A stretch of DNA of 64,000 nt from Mobilicoccus pelagius NBRC 104925 (GTDB lineage: Bacteria; Actinomycetota; Actinomycetes; Actinomycetales; Dermatophilaceae): positions 124,001 through 188,000 of the forward strand of contig NZ_BAFE01000089.1 in assembly GCF_000247995.1 (NCBI RefSeq), written 5' to 3'. Positions 30,965-39,362 of this stretch are shown in pieces. Under the pieces are notes generated by a model that was not told where the DNA came from, searched no databases, and saw only the letters and a program-made list of their open reading frames with translations. The first letter of the stretch is position 1. Every line of letters begins with the position of its first letter. The position numbers and the translations under genes are program-made.

Positions 30965-30970
30965 TAGGCT
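30965..30970 (+). promoter_or_regulatory. -10 hexamer of the cobG operon, leaderless start
   Basis: TAGGCT, 7 nt before the GTG at 30978. The cobG operon therefore has no room for a riboswitch. Confidence 0.6.
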
Positions 30971-30977
30971 CGGCGAC

Positions 30978-32270
30978 GTGACGAGCACCGACCCGCCCAC
31001 CCGTGTCAGCGGCGACCGATGCCCGGGAGCGATCCGCCTGCATCCCGCGGCCGACGGGGGCCTCGCCCGTATGAGAGTGCCCGGCGGTCTTCTCGCCGCC
31101 GCGCAGGTCGACGTCCTCGCCGACGCCGCGCACCGGCTCGGCCACGACGCGATCCACCTCACCGCCCGCGGCAACGTCGAGATCCGGGGCCTCTCCGAGG
31201 CGGGCGGTGCCGAACTCGGCACGCTCCTCGCCGATGCGGGAGTCCTCCCCTCGACGACGCACGAACGCGTCCGCAACGTCGTCGTCAGCCCCACCGCCGG
31301 TCTCGACGGGGAGGGTCACACGCACGGCCTCGTCGACGTCGTCCGCGCCCTCGACGCCCTCCTCCTCGACACGCCCCGAGCCGCCGACCTGTCCGGCCGG
31401 TTCCTCTTCGGTCTCGACGACGGCCGCGGCGACGTGCTCGCCCTCGCCCCCGACGTCGCCGCCCGGTGGGTCTCCCCCGACTCCGCGGAGATCGTCGTCG
31501 GCGGCATGCCCGTCCTCGTCGCTGCCGCGCAGGACGTGCCCCGCGCGCTCGTCACCGCGGCGTGCGCGTTCCTCGACGCCCGCGACGCGGCCGGGGAGAC
31601 GGGCTGGCGCCTCGCCGAACTGCGGTCGTCCGACGACGTCGTCACCGCGATCGTCGACGCGCTCGTCGGTGCCGGCGCGGCGGGGATCCCCGACGACGGA
31701 TTCACTCCCGCGCCCGTCCACGACGGCACGCCCGTCCCGCCCGGGCCGGTCGGTGAGCACGCCGCCCACCTCGTCCTGCCTCTCGGCGAGGCGCCCGCCA
31801 CGACGTGGGCCGCACTCGCCGACGTGGCGCGCCGGGGCGACGAGCTGGTCCGCACCACCCCGTGGCGCAGCGTCCTCCTCGCCGGTCTCGACACCGCCGA
31901 ACGCGACGCCCTCCTGGGCCGCGCCGCCGAGCTCGGTCTCGTCGTCGACCCCGCCGACCCGGCCGTCGGCGCGAGCGCGTGCACGGGCCTGCCCGGATGC
32001 GAGAAGTCGCGTGCCGACGTGCGGGGCGACCTCCGCGCGGCGCTCGAGACGTTCCGCGCGGCCGACCTCGACCCCACGCCGCAGGACGAACGCCTCCCCC
32101 TCCACGTGAGCGGCTGCGACCGACGCTGCGGCCACCCGCGACGCGCGCACCTCGAGGCCGTCGCCGGCGCCGACGAGTACGCCACCGGTCACGCCGACGG
32201 ATCCCCCGCGACCGGCGCACCACTTCCGCAGGGGCAGGACGACCTCGGTAGCCTCCTCGCCGCCCGCTGA
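30978..32270 (+). CDS. cobG: Precorrin-3B synthase
   Basis: Oxidises precorrin-3A to precorrin-3B, the O2-dependent step preparing ring contraction in the aerobic pathway. The 430-residue protein has the duplicated nitrite/sulfite-reductase ferredoxin-like halves (HLTARGNVEIRGL; LVLPLGEAPATTWAAL). It also has the four Fe-S cysteines of the siroheme-reductase type cluster, in SACTGLPGCEKS and VSGCDRRCGHP. GTG start fixed by the promoter. First gene of cobG-cobH-cobIJ. Confidence 0.93.
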   Translation: MTSTDPPTRVSGDRCPGAIRLHPAADGGLARMRVPGGLLAAAQVDVLADAAHRLGHDAIHLTARGNVEIRGLSEAGGAELGTLLADAGVLPSTTHERVRNVVVSPTAGLDGEGHTHGLVDVVRALDALLLDTPRAADLSGRFLFGLDDGRGDVLALAPDVAARWVSPDSAEIVVGGMPVLVAAAQDVPRALVTAACAFLDARDAAGETGWRLAELRSSDDVVTAIVDALVGAGAAGIPDDGFTPAPVHDGTPVPPGPVGEHAAHLVLPLGEAPATTWAALADVARRGDELVRTTPWRSVLLAGLDTAERDALLGRAAELGLVVDPADPAVGASACTGLPGCEKSRADVRGDLRAALETFRAADLDPTPQDERLPLHVSGCDRRCGHPRRAHLEAVAGADEYATGHADGSPATGAPLPQGQDDLGSLLAAR

Positions 32271-32345
32271 CCGACCACCACAGGCCCCCCGCCCGGCCGA
32301 CACCCCGCCGACACCCCCTGCCGACGACCACGACAAGGACGAGAC

Positions 32346-32972
32346 GTGTACGACTACATCACCGACGGCGCCGAGATCTACCGCCGCTCCTTCGCGACGA
32401 TCCGCGCCGAGGCCGACCTCGCCCGGTTCACGCCCGACGAGGAGCGCGTCGCGGTCCGCATGATCCACGCCGCCGGTGAGGTCGACCTCGCCGAGGACAT
32501 CGTGTTCTCCCCCGGAGCCACCGACGCCGCGCAGGCCGCGCTGCGGGCGGGCGCGCCGATCCTCTGTGACGTCAACATGGTCGCGAGCGGCGTGACCCGC
32601 AAGCGCCTCCCGGCCGACAACGAGGTGATCTGCCTCCTGCGCAACCCTGGCGTCGCCGAGCTCGCCCGCGAGATCGGCAACACGCGCACCGCCGCCGCCG
32701 TGCAGATGTGGGGCGAACGCATCGACGGCGCCGTCCTCGCGTTCGGCAACGCCCCCACGGCCCTCTTCCACCTCCTCGACCTGCTCCACGACTCGCCGTG
32801 GCGGCCCGCGGTCGTCCTCGGTATCCCCGTCGGGTTCATCGGCGCCGCCGAGTCGAAGGAGGCGCTCGTCGAGAACGACCTCGGCCTCGAGTACATCACC
32901 GTCCGCGGCCGCCGCGGCGGTTCCGCGATCACGTGCGGCGCCCTCAACGCCCTCGCCTCCCCGGCCGAGTGA
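32346..32972 (+). CDS. cobH: Precorrin-8X methylmutase
   Basis: Moves the methyl group from C-11 to C-12, giving hydrogenobyrinate. The 208-residue protein shows VAVRMIHAAGEVDLAEDI with the catalytic His, APILCDVNMVASGVTRKRL, GNAPTALFHLLDLL and PVGFIGAAESKEAL, all typical of CobH/CbiC. GTG start after a 75-nt gap from cobG, with AAGGACGAGAC upstream. Only 8 nt separate it from cobIJ. Confidence 0.96.
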   Translation: MYDYITDGAEIYRRSFATIRAEADLARFTPDEERVAVRMIHAAGEVDLAEDIVFSPGATDAAQAALRAGAPILCDVNMVASGVTRKRLPADNEVICLLRNPGVAELAREIGNTRTAAAVQMWGERIDGAVLAFGNAPTALFHLLDLLHDSPWRPAVVLGIPVGFIGAAESKEALVENDLGLEYITVRGRRGGSAITCGALNALASPAE

Positions 32973-32980
32973 CCGACCCC

Positions 32981-34759
32981 ATGCCCGATCCCGCCCACCC
33001 CTCGCCCCACGAATCGAGTGTCCCCATGAGCGCCCCCGCCCCCGCCACCACGACCGGTCGTCTCCTCGGTGTCGGTGTCGGCCCGGGTGACCCGCGGCTG
33101 CTCACGATCGCCGCGGTCGACGCGATCCGCACGGCCGACGTCGTCGCCTACCACCGCGGCACGAAGGGCCCGTCGAACGCTCGGGGCATCGTCGCGGAGT
33201 ACCTCCGTGAGGGCCAGATCGAGGAGGTCCTCCAATACCCCGTGACGACGGGCACGACCGACCACCCTGGCGGCTACCGCGGCGCGATGGACGACTTCTA
33301 CACCGAGGCCGCCTCCCGCCTCGCCGCCCACCTCGACGTGGGCCGCACCGTCGCGCTCCTCGCCGAGGGCGACCCGTTCATGTACAGCTCCTACCAGCAC
33401 ATGCACGAACGTCTCGCCGACCGCTATCCGACGACCGTCATCCCCGGCATCAGCTCCGTCACGGCGAGCGGTGCCGCGCTCGGGCGCCCCCTGGTGGAGG
33501 ACACCGAACTCCTCACGGTCGTCCCCGGCACGCTGCCGCAGGACCGTCTCGTCGAGGTGCTCCGTTCCACCGACTGCGCCGTGGTCATGAAGCTCGGCCG
33601 CACCTTCGGCGCCGTGCGTCAGGCGATCGAGGAGGCCGGTCGCCTCGACGACGCCTGGTACGCCGAACGCGTCTCCATGGGCGAGCGTCAGCACGTCATG
33701 CCGCTGCACGAGGTCGACCCCGAACAGGTGCCGTACTTCTCCCTCGCCGTGATCCCGAGCCGCGTCGGCGCGGCGCCGTGGATGCCGAGCGCCGCACGCG
33801 CCGAAGGGGATTCCGCGACGACCACTCCCGCCGTCAGCGCGGCGGCCACGGAGAACACGGCGTCCACGTCGGCGCCGTCGCCGTCACCGTCGACCGAGGC
33901 CGGAACGCCCGCCGAGGGCGGATACGTCGAGGTCATCGGGCTCGGCCCGGCCGGGGACGAGTGGCGCACACCGCAGGCGCAGGAGGCACTCGCCCGGGCG
34001 ACGGACATCGTCGGCTACACGACGTACGTGAGTCGCGTGCCCGAGCGCCCCGGTCTCGTCAAGCACGACAGCGACAACAAGGTCGAGTCCGAGCGGGCCG
34101 AGTTCGCCCTCGATCTCGCGATGCGCGGCCACCGGGTCGTCGTCGTGAGCTCGGGCGATGCGGGCGTGTTCGGCATGGCGACGGCGGTCCTCGAGGTTGC
34201 CGGCGAGGAGCGGTACTCCCGCGTCCCGGTGCGGGTCGTGCCGGGCATGACCGCCTCGCACGCGGTCGCCTCGGTCGTCGGTGCGCCGCTCGGCCACGAC
34301 TACGCGACGATCTCGCTGTCCGACCGGCTCAAGCCGTTCGACGTCGTCCGGGAGCGGGTGCAGGCCGCGGCCCGGGCCGACCTCGTCATCGCGATGTACA
34401 ACCCGGCGAGCAAGGAGCGGCGCAGCCAGGTCGCGCAGATCCGCGAGGACCTCCTCGCGATCCACGCGCCCGAGACGCCGGTGATCGTCGCCCGCGCCGT
34501 CGGCGACCCCGAGGGTCAGCGCGTCACCGTGACGACCCTCGACGACCTCGACCCGGAGGTCGTCGACATGCGCACGATGCTCGTCGTCGGGTCGAGCCAG
34601 ACCCGTGTCGACCACCGCCACGGCGGTGCGGGCTCCGTCGGCGCCGCGGCTCCCGACGGTGGCGAACTCGTCGCGTGGACGCCGCGCCGCTACCCCGAGG
34701 CCACGACGCCCACCTCCGACGCCGACCCGGCACTCACCTCCGACTCCCCCACGGCCTGA
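32981..34759 (+). CDS. cobIJ: CobI-CobJ fusion: precorrin-2 C20- and precorrin-3B C17-methyltransferase
   Basis: Two tandem tetrapyrrole methyltransferases in one 592-residue chain. CobI (about 25-265; LLGVGVGPGDPRLLTIAAV, LLAEGDPFMYSSYQHMHE, VIPGISSVTASGAALG) methylates C-20 of precorrin-2. A Ser/Thr/Ala linker (about 270-305) leads to CobJ (YVEVIGLGPAGDEWRTPQA, VVSSGDAGVFGMATAVLE, VVPGMTASHAVASVVGAPLG, AMYNPASKERRSQ), which performs C-17 methylation with ring contraction. The product of CobI goes to CobG, then CobJ, all encoded here. In-frame ATG at 33026 is an alternative start. The C-terminal Pro/Thr tail is low-complexity. Confidence 0.95.
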   Translation: MPDPAHPSPHESSVPMSAPAPATTTGRLLGVGVGPGDPRLLTIAAVDAIRTADVVAYHRGTKGPSNARGIVAEYLREGQIEEVLQYPVTTGTTDHPGGYRGAMDDFYTEAASRLAAHLDVGRTVALLAEGDPFMYSSYQHMHERLADRYPTTVIPGISSVTASGAALGRPLVEDTELLTVVPGTLPQDRLVEVLRSTDCAVVMKLGRTFGAVRQAIEEAGRLDDAWYAERVSMGERQHVMPLHEVDPEQVPYFSLAVIPSRVGAAPWMPSAARAEGDSATTTPAVSAAATENTASTSAPSPSPSTEAGTPAEGGYVEVIGLGPAGDEWRTPQAQEALARATDIVGYTTYVSRVPERPGLVKHDSDNKVESERAEFALDLAMRGHRVVVVSSGDAGVFGMATAVLEVAGEERYSRVPVRVVPGMTASHAVASVVGAPLGHDYATISLSDRLKPFDVVRERVQAAARADLVIAMYNPASKERRSQVAQIREDLLAIHAPETPVIVARAVGDPEGQRVTVTTLDDLDPEVVDMRTMLVVGSSQTRVDHRHGGAGSVGAAAPDGGELVAWTPRRYPEATTPTSDADPALTSDSPTA

Positions 34760-34769
34760 AGGATTCCCG

Positions 34770-35180
34770 ATGCTCCGTCACATCCCGTCCGTCCTGTCCC
34801 CCGACCTCGTCAAGGCCCTCATGGAGATGGGTGAGGGCGACGAGATCGTCCTCGGCGAGGCCGGCCTGCCCGCGCACAGCGTCCACCCGCAGGTGCTCCG
34901 CGCCGACGGCGTCGAGATCGTCGATCTCCTCGCGGCCGTCCTCGAGCTCATGCCGCTCGACATGACCTCCGACGAGCAGGTCATCCTCCTCGGCGACGAC
35001 GACGGCAACCCACCGCCGAGCTGGGAGCGGTACGAGCCGCTGTTCGCGGGCGACGTCGAGGTCGCGGCCCTGCCCCGGGCGGGCTTCTACGAGAACATGG
35101 TCGGCGCGGCGGTCGTCGTCGTCACCGGCACCCGCGAGCGCGGCAGCAGCATCGTGCTCCGCAAGGGCGCTCTTGACTGA
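34770..35180 (+). CDS. RbsD/FucU-family sugar mutarotase
   Basis: A 136-residue protein of the RbsD/FucU family, which interconverts anomers of ribose or fucose. Features are LRHIPSVLSPDLVKALMEMG, the active-site HPQVLRADG block, LELMPLD, and the terminal Tyr/Asn motif GFYENMVGAAVVVVTG. The HPxVLRADG and xPLD blocks are closer to FucU than to RbsD. AAGGA lies 7 nt before the ATG, and it follows cobIJ by 10 nt. Its link to B12 synthesis is unknown. Confidence 0.85.
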   Translation: MLRHIPSVLSPDLVKALMEMGEGDEIVLGEAGLPAHSVHPQVLRADGVEIVDLLAAVLELMPLDMTSDEQVILLGDDDGNPPPSWERYEPLFAGDVEVAALPRAGFYENMVGAAVVVVTGTRERGSSIVLRKGALD

Positions 35181-35829
35181 ACGGTCACCGGGCACCGCGG
35201 CCGGGCGTCTCGGCGCCCCGGTCGTGCCGATCGTCGAGGAGGGCGAGCTCCACGCGGCCGTCGCCGCGACGACCGGCCCGTTCGACGCCGGCGCGGGGAT
35301 CGTGCTGCGTCCCCTGACGTCCGCCGACGTCGACGCGGTGACGACGTGGCGGTCCCTCCCGGAGGTCGCCCGGTACACGTCGCGGCCACCGCTCGACCGG
35401 GCGGCGACGGCACGGTTCCTCCAGGAGCGGCTGGCCGATCCGGCGGCGCTGTGGTTCCTCGTCGAGCGCGACGGCCGACCCGTGGGCGAGGTCGCGGGTC
35501 GACTCACCCCGACCAAGTCGATCGTGGGCCCCACCCACTGGTGGGAGTGCTCGCTCGCGTACACGCTGCACCCCGACGTGTGGGGCGCGGGCGTCGCGAC
35601 CCGCGCGGGCCGCGCCTTCTGCGACGTCATGTTCACGCACCTGCCGGTGCATCGCATGACGGCGGTGTGCTTCGCCCAGCACGGCGCCTCGGCCCGCGTG
35701 CTCACGAAGATCGGATTCCGGCAGGAGGGCCACGCCTCACGTGTCGTCCTGGCCTGGGACGGCACGTGGTGGGACGACCTCCACTTCGCCCTGCTCCGCG
35801 AGGAGTGGACGACGCCCTCGACGGCGTGA
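35173..35829 (+). CDS. GNAT-family N-acetyltransferase
   Basis: A 218-residue acetyl-CoA-dependent acyltransferase of the RimJ/RimL-like group: IVLRPLTSADVDAVTTW, PVGEVAGRLT, LAYTLHPDVWGAGVATRA (the acetyl-CoA loop), RMTAVCFAQHGASARVLTKIGFRQEGH. The substrate is unknown. A TTG at 35173 overlaps the mutarotase gene by 8 nt and is preceded by AAGGG, so the two are translationally coupled and belong to the tail of the cobG operon. The first 35 residues are a non-conserved extension. Confidence 0.82.
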   Translation: MTERSPGTAAGRLGAPVVPIVEEGELHAAVAATTGPFDAGAGIVLRPLTSADVDAVTTWRSLPEVARYTSRPPLDRAATARFLQERLADPAALWFLVERDGRPVGEVAGRLTPTKSIVGPTHWWECSLAYTLHPDVWGAGVATRAGRAFCDVMFTHLPVHRMTAVCFAQHGASARVLTKIGFRQEGHASRVVLAWDGTWWDDLHFALLREEWTTPSTA

Positions 35830-35949
35830 GCAGCCGCCCCGTGACTCCCCTGCTCAGGCGGAGCGTGGAGCGCGCCGTGGTGGTGACCCCCGCGGAATCG
35901 ATGGGCGCTCCTCAGAGCGAGGGCGGGACGTATTCCTGTCGCAGGGCAC

Positions 35950-36340
35950 TCACTCGGCGATGTGCACGAAGTCGTGGTCGGCGCTGAGCACTGTGGCGTC
36001 GTTCGCGATGGCATACCCCGCGATGAGGATGTCGATGGCGCCGGCGGCACGGACCAGACCTGTCTTCCACAGCGCGGACTGCATGTCGAGAACGAGCGAT
36101 TCCTCCGGCGCCCGTTCGAGTGGGAACCCCATCGAGATGCGTCGCCGGTACTCGTCGCACTCCTGCGGATCGCGTGCGGCACGGCAGAACTCGAGCACCT
36201 GCGGTGGGCAGGTGACGAGATAGTCGGCCGGCGAGCGCTTGATACGTCGCAACCGGTCGGCGACCGCCGGGTCCCCAGGCTCAGCCGCGACCAGATCGAG
36301 TTGTCGACGAGGTAGTCGGTCGTGTCGACGGCGGAGTGAC
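35950..36340 (-). pseudogene. VapC-type PIN-domain toxin, frameshifted
   Basis: The 5' part reads TTDYLVDNSIWSRL, the first acidic strand of a PIN RNase. About one base is missing near 36283, and the remainder (GDPAVADRLRRIKRS onward, including GAIDILIAGYAIAND and SADHDF with the remaining acidic residues) lies in another frame. No in-frame start precedes the first block. The downstream piece alone could start at TTG 36252 (100 residues) but would lack the first catalytic Asp, so a functional toxin is unlikely unless the shift is a sequencing error. Confidence 0.75.
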
Positions 36341-36529
36341 GACGGGAGCCGCCAACCCCTCGGCCAGGCCGTCGAGCTCGGCGATTGCCTCGATCATGGT
36401 GCCCTTCTGACGGGACGCGACCAGGCGACGAAGCGCGAGGTCGATCACCGCCCCATTGGTGCGCTCACCGGTGACCTCACGGGCGCGTGCGATGAGCTCC
36501 GGGTCGAGGTCGACACTTGTCATGGTCAT
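36281..36529 (-). CDS. VapB-type antitoxin
   Basis: An 82-residue frame. The first 65 residues (TSVDLDPELIARAREVTGE, RTNGAVIDLALRRLVAS, MIEAIAELDGLAEGL) match the VapB family with an N-terminal DNA-binding ribbon-helix-helix-like region. The last 17 residues are translated from DNA that in another frame encodes the start of VapC, so the normal VapB stop seems to have been lost by an indel. GGAGGG lies 6 nt before the ATG. It could still bind its own promoter. Confidence 0.75.
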   Translation of the reverse strand: MTMTSVDLDPELIARAREVTGERTNGAVIDLALRRLVASRQKGTMIEAIAELDGLAEGLAAPVVTPPSTRPTTSSTTRSGRG

Positions 36530-36566
36530 GCGTATCCCTCCCCTGCCGGTCTCGTTCTACATATCT

Positions 36567-36578
36567 CGTCATATGACG
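36567..36578. promoter_or_regulatory. 12-nt palindrome upstream of vapB
   Basis: CGTCATATGACG is a perfect palindrome in a distinctly AT-richer patch 38 nt before the antitoxin start. Position and symmetry fit the operator of an autoregulated VapBC promoter. Confidence 0.5.
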
Positions 36579-36646
36579 GCGGGGTCCGCAGAGGAACCGT
36601 CGTGGGGCCGACACGACCCGCATCCGGTGAACCGCGCTGACGTCGG

Positions 36647-37429
36647 TCAACTCCGGAGCAGCGGAGGCGGGAGGGGGTCGTCGCGGCGGGCGGCGGCGCA
36701 GGCGGTGGAGTAGAGGTGGGAGTCCTCGAAGTCCCCCGCTTCGAGGGCGCGTCCGACGAAGAGGAGCGCCGTGCGGCGGATCCCCTTGCCGCGCACCGTG
36801 GTCGCGAGGTCGGCGAGTCGGCACCGGGCGACGACCTCGTCGTCACGGCTCGCCATGGCGACGACGGCGGCGGGGCAGTCCTCGCCGTAGTGCGGCAGGA
36901 GGGTCTCGACGACGTCCTCGACGAGGTTCGTCGCGAGGTGGAGGACGAGGAGCGCGCCCGTGCGCGCGAGGTTGTCGAGCTCCTCCCCCGGCGGCATCGT
37001 GGTCGCGTTGCGGGAGGCGCGGGTGAGGATGATCGTCTGCCCGACCGTGGGCACCGTGAGTTCCTGCCCGAGCGACGCGGCGGCCGCGGCGAACGCGGGC
37101 ACACCCGGCGTGAGGGAGTACGGCACCCCGGCCTCCTCCAGCCGCCGGATCTGCTCCGACACCGCGGAGTACACCGACAGGTCGCCCGACTGGAGCCGCG
37201 CGACGTCCTCGCCGCGTTCGTGGGCGGCGACGAGTTCTGCCGTGATCGCCTCGAGGTCGAGGTCGGCGGTGTCGACGAGTCGCGCGCCGGGCGGGCAGTG
37301 GTCGAGGACCTCCGGCGGCACGAGCGCGCCCGCGTAGAGGCAGACGGGGCTCGACTCGAGGATGCGGACGGCCCGCAGCGTGAGCAGATCGGCGGCACCA
37401 GGTCCGGCACCGATGAAGTGGACGGTCAC
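36647..37429 (-). CDS. cobM: Precorrin-4 C11-methyltransferase
   Basis: Methylates C-11 of precorrin-4. The 260-residue protein has the tetrapyrrole methylase blocks VHFIGAGPGAADLLTLRAV, ARLQSGDLSVYSAVSEQIRRL, SLTPGVPAFAAAAASLGQE and IILTRASRN, all diagnostic for CobM/CbiF. The start overlaps the cobE stop by 4 nt. Last gene of cbiE-cobE-cobM. Confidence 0.96.
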   Translation of the reverse strand: MTVHFIGAGPGAADLLTLRAVRILESSPVCLYAGALVPPEVLDHCPPGARLVDTADLDLEAITAELVAAHERGEDVARLQSGDLSVYSAVSEQIRRLEEAGVPYSLTPGVPAFAAAAASLGQELTVPTVGQTIILTRASRNATTMPPGEELDNLARTGALLVLHLATNLVEDVVETLLPHYGEDCPAAVVAMASRDDEVVARCRLADLATTVRGKGIRRTALLFVGRALEAGDFEDSHLYSTACAAARRDDPLPPPLLRS

Positions 37430-38067
37430 GAGAGCTCCTCGGGGGCGAGACGACCGACGGCGACGGTCGAGCTTCCGGAGACGTGCTTGGGGACGACGAG
37501 CCGCGCCCCGCAGGCGAGGACGGCGGCCTCGGCGACGCTGCGGGTGCCGACGGCGTCGGCGACGACGTCGCTCGGGGTGGGAACGGCCTGGGCGTCGAGG
37601 GTCTCGGCGGGCAAGGCGCGGACGGGGACGCCGAGTCCGTCGGCGAATGCCTGCACCTGCGGGTCGTCGGCCTTGCCGTCGACGGTGGCGAGGGCCGCGA
37701 GCGCGGCGGCGGCGAGGAGGTTGTCGGCGAGCACCCGGTCGACGTGGCCGCGCAGGGTGGCGGCGTCGACGCCGTCGCGGAGGCCGACGCCGACGACGAG
37801 GGTCGGCGGGGTGAGCACGGCGACGGGGATCGGTGACATGCCGACGACGAGCGCGGGATCCATGTCGGTGACGACGACGCGCGCGGCGGGGGCCTCGGCG
37901 GCGCGGACGAGGTTCTCCGGGAGGTCACCACCGACGACGCCCATCGGGTCGTCGAGGTCGACGGGTTGGCGCGACCGCAGGGCCGCGGCAACCTCGGCGG
38001 CACGGCCGCTGATGGGCCAGGCGAGGTCGTCGAGCGCGGGCAGGCCGAGCGGGGTGGGCGTGCTCAT
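37426..38067 (-). CDS. cobE: CobE/CbiG C-terminal domain protein
   Basis: A 213-residue protein. Residues about 80-210 (PTLVVGVGLRDGVDAATLRG, TVDGKADDPQVQAFADGLGV, VAEAAVLACGARLVVPKHVS) form the CbiG C-terminal/CobE fold. The first 75 residues are a short version of the CbiG central region. CobE is needed in the aerobic pathway but its exact role is unsettled; in the anaerobic route the family opens the ring-A lactone. AAGGAG precedes the ATG, which overlaps the cbiE stop. Confidence 0.88.
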   Translation of the reverse strand: MSTPTPLGLPALDDLAWPISGRAAEVAAALRSRQPVDLDDPMGVVGGDLPENLVRAAEAPAARVVVTDMDPALVVGMSPIPVAVLTPPTLVVGVGLRDGVDAATLRGHVDRVLADNLLAAAALAALATVDGKADDPQVQAFADGLGVPVRALPAETLDAQAVPTPSDVVADAVGTRSVAEAAVLACGARLVVPKHVSGSSTVAVGRLAPEELS

Positions 38068-39230
38068 GGGGCTCCTTGGAGGCGGTGTCCGATGACGAGG
38101 TGGCGGGTGGGCGGTGCGTCGACCGGGGCGTCGATGGGGGCGGGCGTCATCCGGGGGACGGTGAGAGCGGAGATCCCCCACCCCGCGGGCGCCTCGCCGA
38201 GGTCGTGCGGTGCGGGTCCTTCGCCCGCCAGGACGACGCAGCGGGCGCGGTCCCAGTCGGCGACGGCAGCAAGGTCGGGGGCTCCGGGAACGGCGAGGAA
38301 CACGAGGTCGGGTTCGTCGAGGGCGGGCAGGCCCGCGAGTGTCGGGGCCGGCGACGCCCCCCGCACGGCCGCACCGCGTTCCTCCACCGCCGCGGCGACG
38401 AGCGGGTCGCCGTCGACGAGAGCGAGGTCTCCAGGAGCAGCGCCGAACGCGCCGACGACGAGAGCCGAGAGGGGGTCGGTGCGCAGGTCGGCGGCGCGGG
38501 CGTGGGTGCCGCGCTCGCCGAGACGCCACGGCATGCCGGGGCCGCTCCACGGCGAGGGCGCGGCCGTGTCCCCCGTGGGGTCCCCCTCGAGTCCGTCGGT
38601 GACAGCGAGGACGACGTTGGGTTCGCCGATGTCGGCGGGGTCGAGGGCGAGGGCCTCCTCGCGGGTGAACCACCGCACCCGCTCGCCCTCCTCGCCGAGG
38701 TGTTCGACGAGGACGAGACGCCGCGGCCAGGAGGTGAGGGCGGCGGCGATCTCGCGGATCCCGGCGCCGACGGTCGTCATGACGGCGACGCGCTCGTGGG
38801 CGCGGATGACGTTGACGGCGCGCCGGAGATCGCGGCCGTGCGCGGAGACGATCTGGGCGTCCTCCCAGGGCAACCCGGCCCGCCCGAACGCGAGCGCGCA
38901 CGCCGACGGGGCGGGGTGGACGACGAGGTCGAGACCGGCGCCGTGGAGACGGCGGACCATGCCGAAGAAGCCGGGATCACCACTCGCGACGACGACACCC
39001 CGCTGCCCGGGCCCGAGGGAGCGCAGGGCGTCGAGGGCGGGGTCGACGGGTCCGAGGACGACGCGGCGCTCCTCGGGGACGCCGAGGGCGGTGAGGTGAC
39101 GACGACCGCCGACGACGAGGTCGGCCAAGGCGATGTCAGCGCGCGCGGAGGCCGGCAGGGGCGCCGCGGCCCCGATCCACCCGTGGACGTGCACGGGGTG
39201 GCCGCCGGTGAGGGTCGTGTCCTCGCTCAT
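38064..39230 (-). CDS. cbiE: Precorrin-6Y C5,15-methyltransferase subunit CbiE with degenerate C-terminal half
   Basis: Residues 1-205 are a CbiE/CobL-N tetrapyrrole methylase (VHGWIGAAAPLPASARADI, VVASGDPGFFGMVRRLHG, HPAPSACALAFGRAGLPWED, MTTVGAGIREIAAAL). Residues about 210-388 match no clean family but follow the order of the CbiT/CobL-C decarboxylase: ALVVGAFGAAPGDLALVDGD where CbiT has its SAM loop, and APTLAGLPALDEPDLVFLAV where CbiT has APEALDGLPTPDAVFVGGG. The glycine-rich SAM loop is gone, and a complete CbiT is encoded at 43658. ATG at 39230 with GGAGGAACGG upstream. Heads cbiE-cobE-cobM. Confidence 0.88.
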   Translation of the reverse strand: MSEDTTLTGGHPVHVHGWIGAAAPLPASARADIALADLVVGGRRHLTALGVPEERRVVLGPVDPALDALRSLGPGQRGVVVASGDPGFFGMVRRLHGAGLDLVVHPAPSACALAFGRAGLPWEDAQIVSAHGRDLRRAVNVIRAHERVAVMTTVGAGIREIAAALTSWPRRLVLVEHLGEEGERVRWFTREEALALDPADIGEPNVVLAVTDGLEGDPTGDTAAPSPWSGPGMPWRLGERGTHARAADLRTDPLSALVVGAFGAAPGDLALVDGDPLVAAAVEERGAAVRGASPAPTLAGLPALDEPDLVFLAVPGAPDLAAVADWDRARCVVLAGEGPAPHDLGEAPAGWGISALTVPRMTPAPIDAPVDAPPTRHLVIGHRLQGAP

Positions 39231-39256
39231 CCGTTCCTCCTTCACGCCGCCCGAGC

Positions 39257-39262
39257 ACTCTA
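39257..39262 (-). promoter_or_regulatory. -10 hexamer of the cbiE-cobE-cobM unit
   Basis: TAGAGT on the minus strand, about 25 nt upstream of the cbiE ATG. This short leader has a normal Shine-Dalgarno and no riboswitch. Confidence 0.4.
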
Positions 39263-39362
39263 CGGGCGCGGCGAAGGCGTGGGAGCGGGAGTCGGGGGTC
39301 CCGGGCCGTGCGTCCTCAGCGGGGACCACCCGTCCGGCGACGGCGGGCCCCCGGCGGGGGTC

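Noticed and set aside
32708-32980. Longer start for CobIJ inside cobH
   Set aside because: The added residues are an Arg-rich shadow of cobH; the methyltransferase homology starts after 33026.
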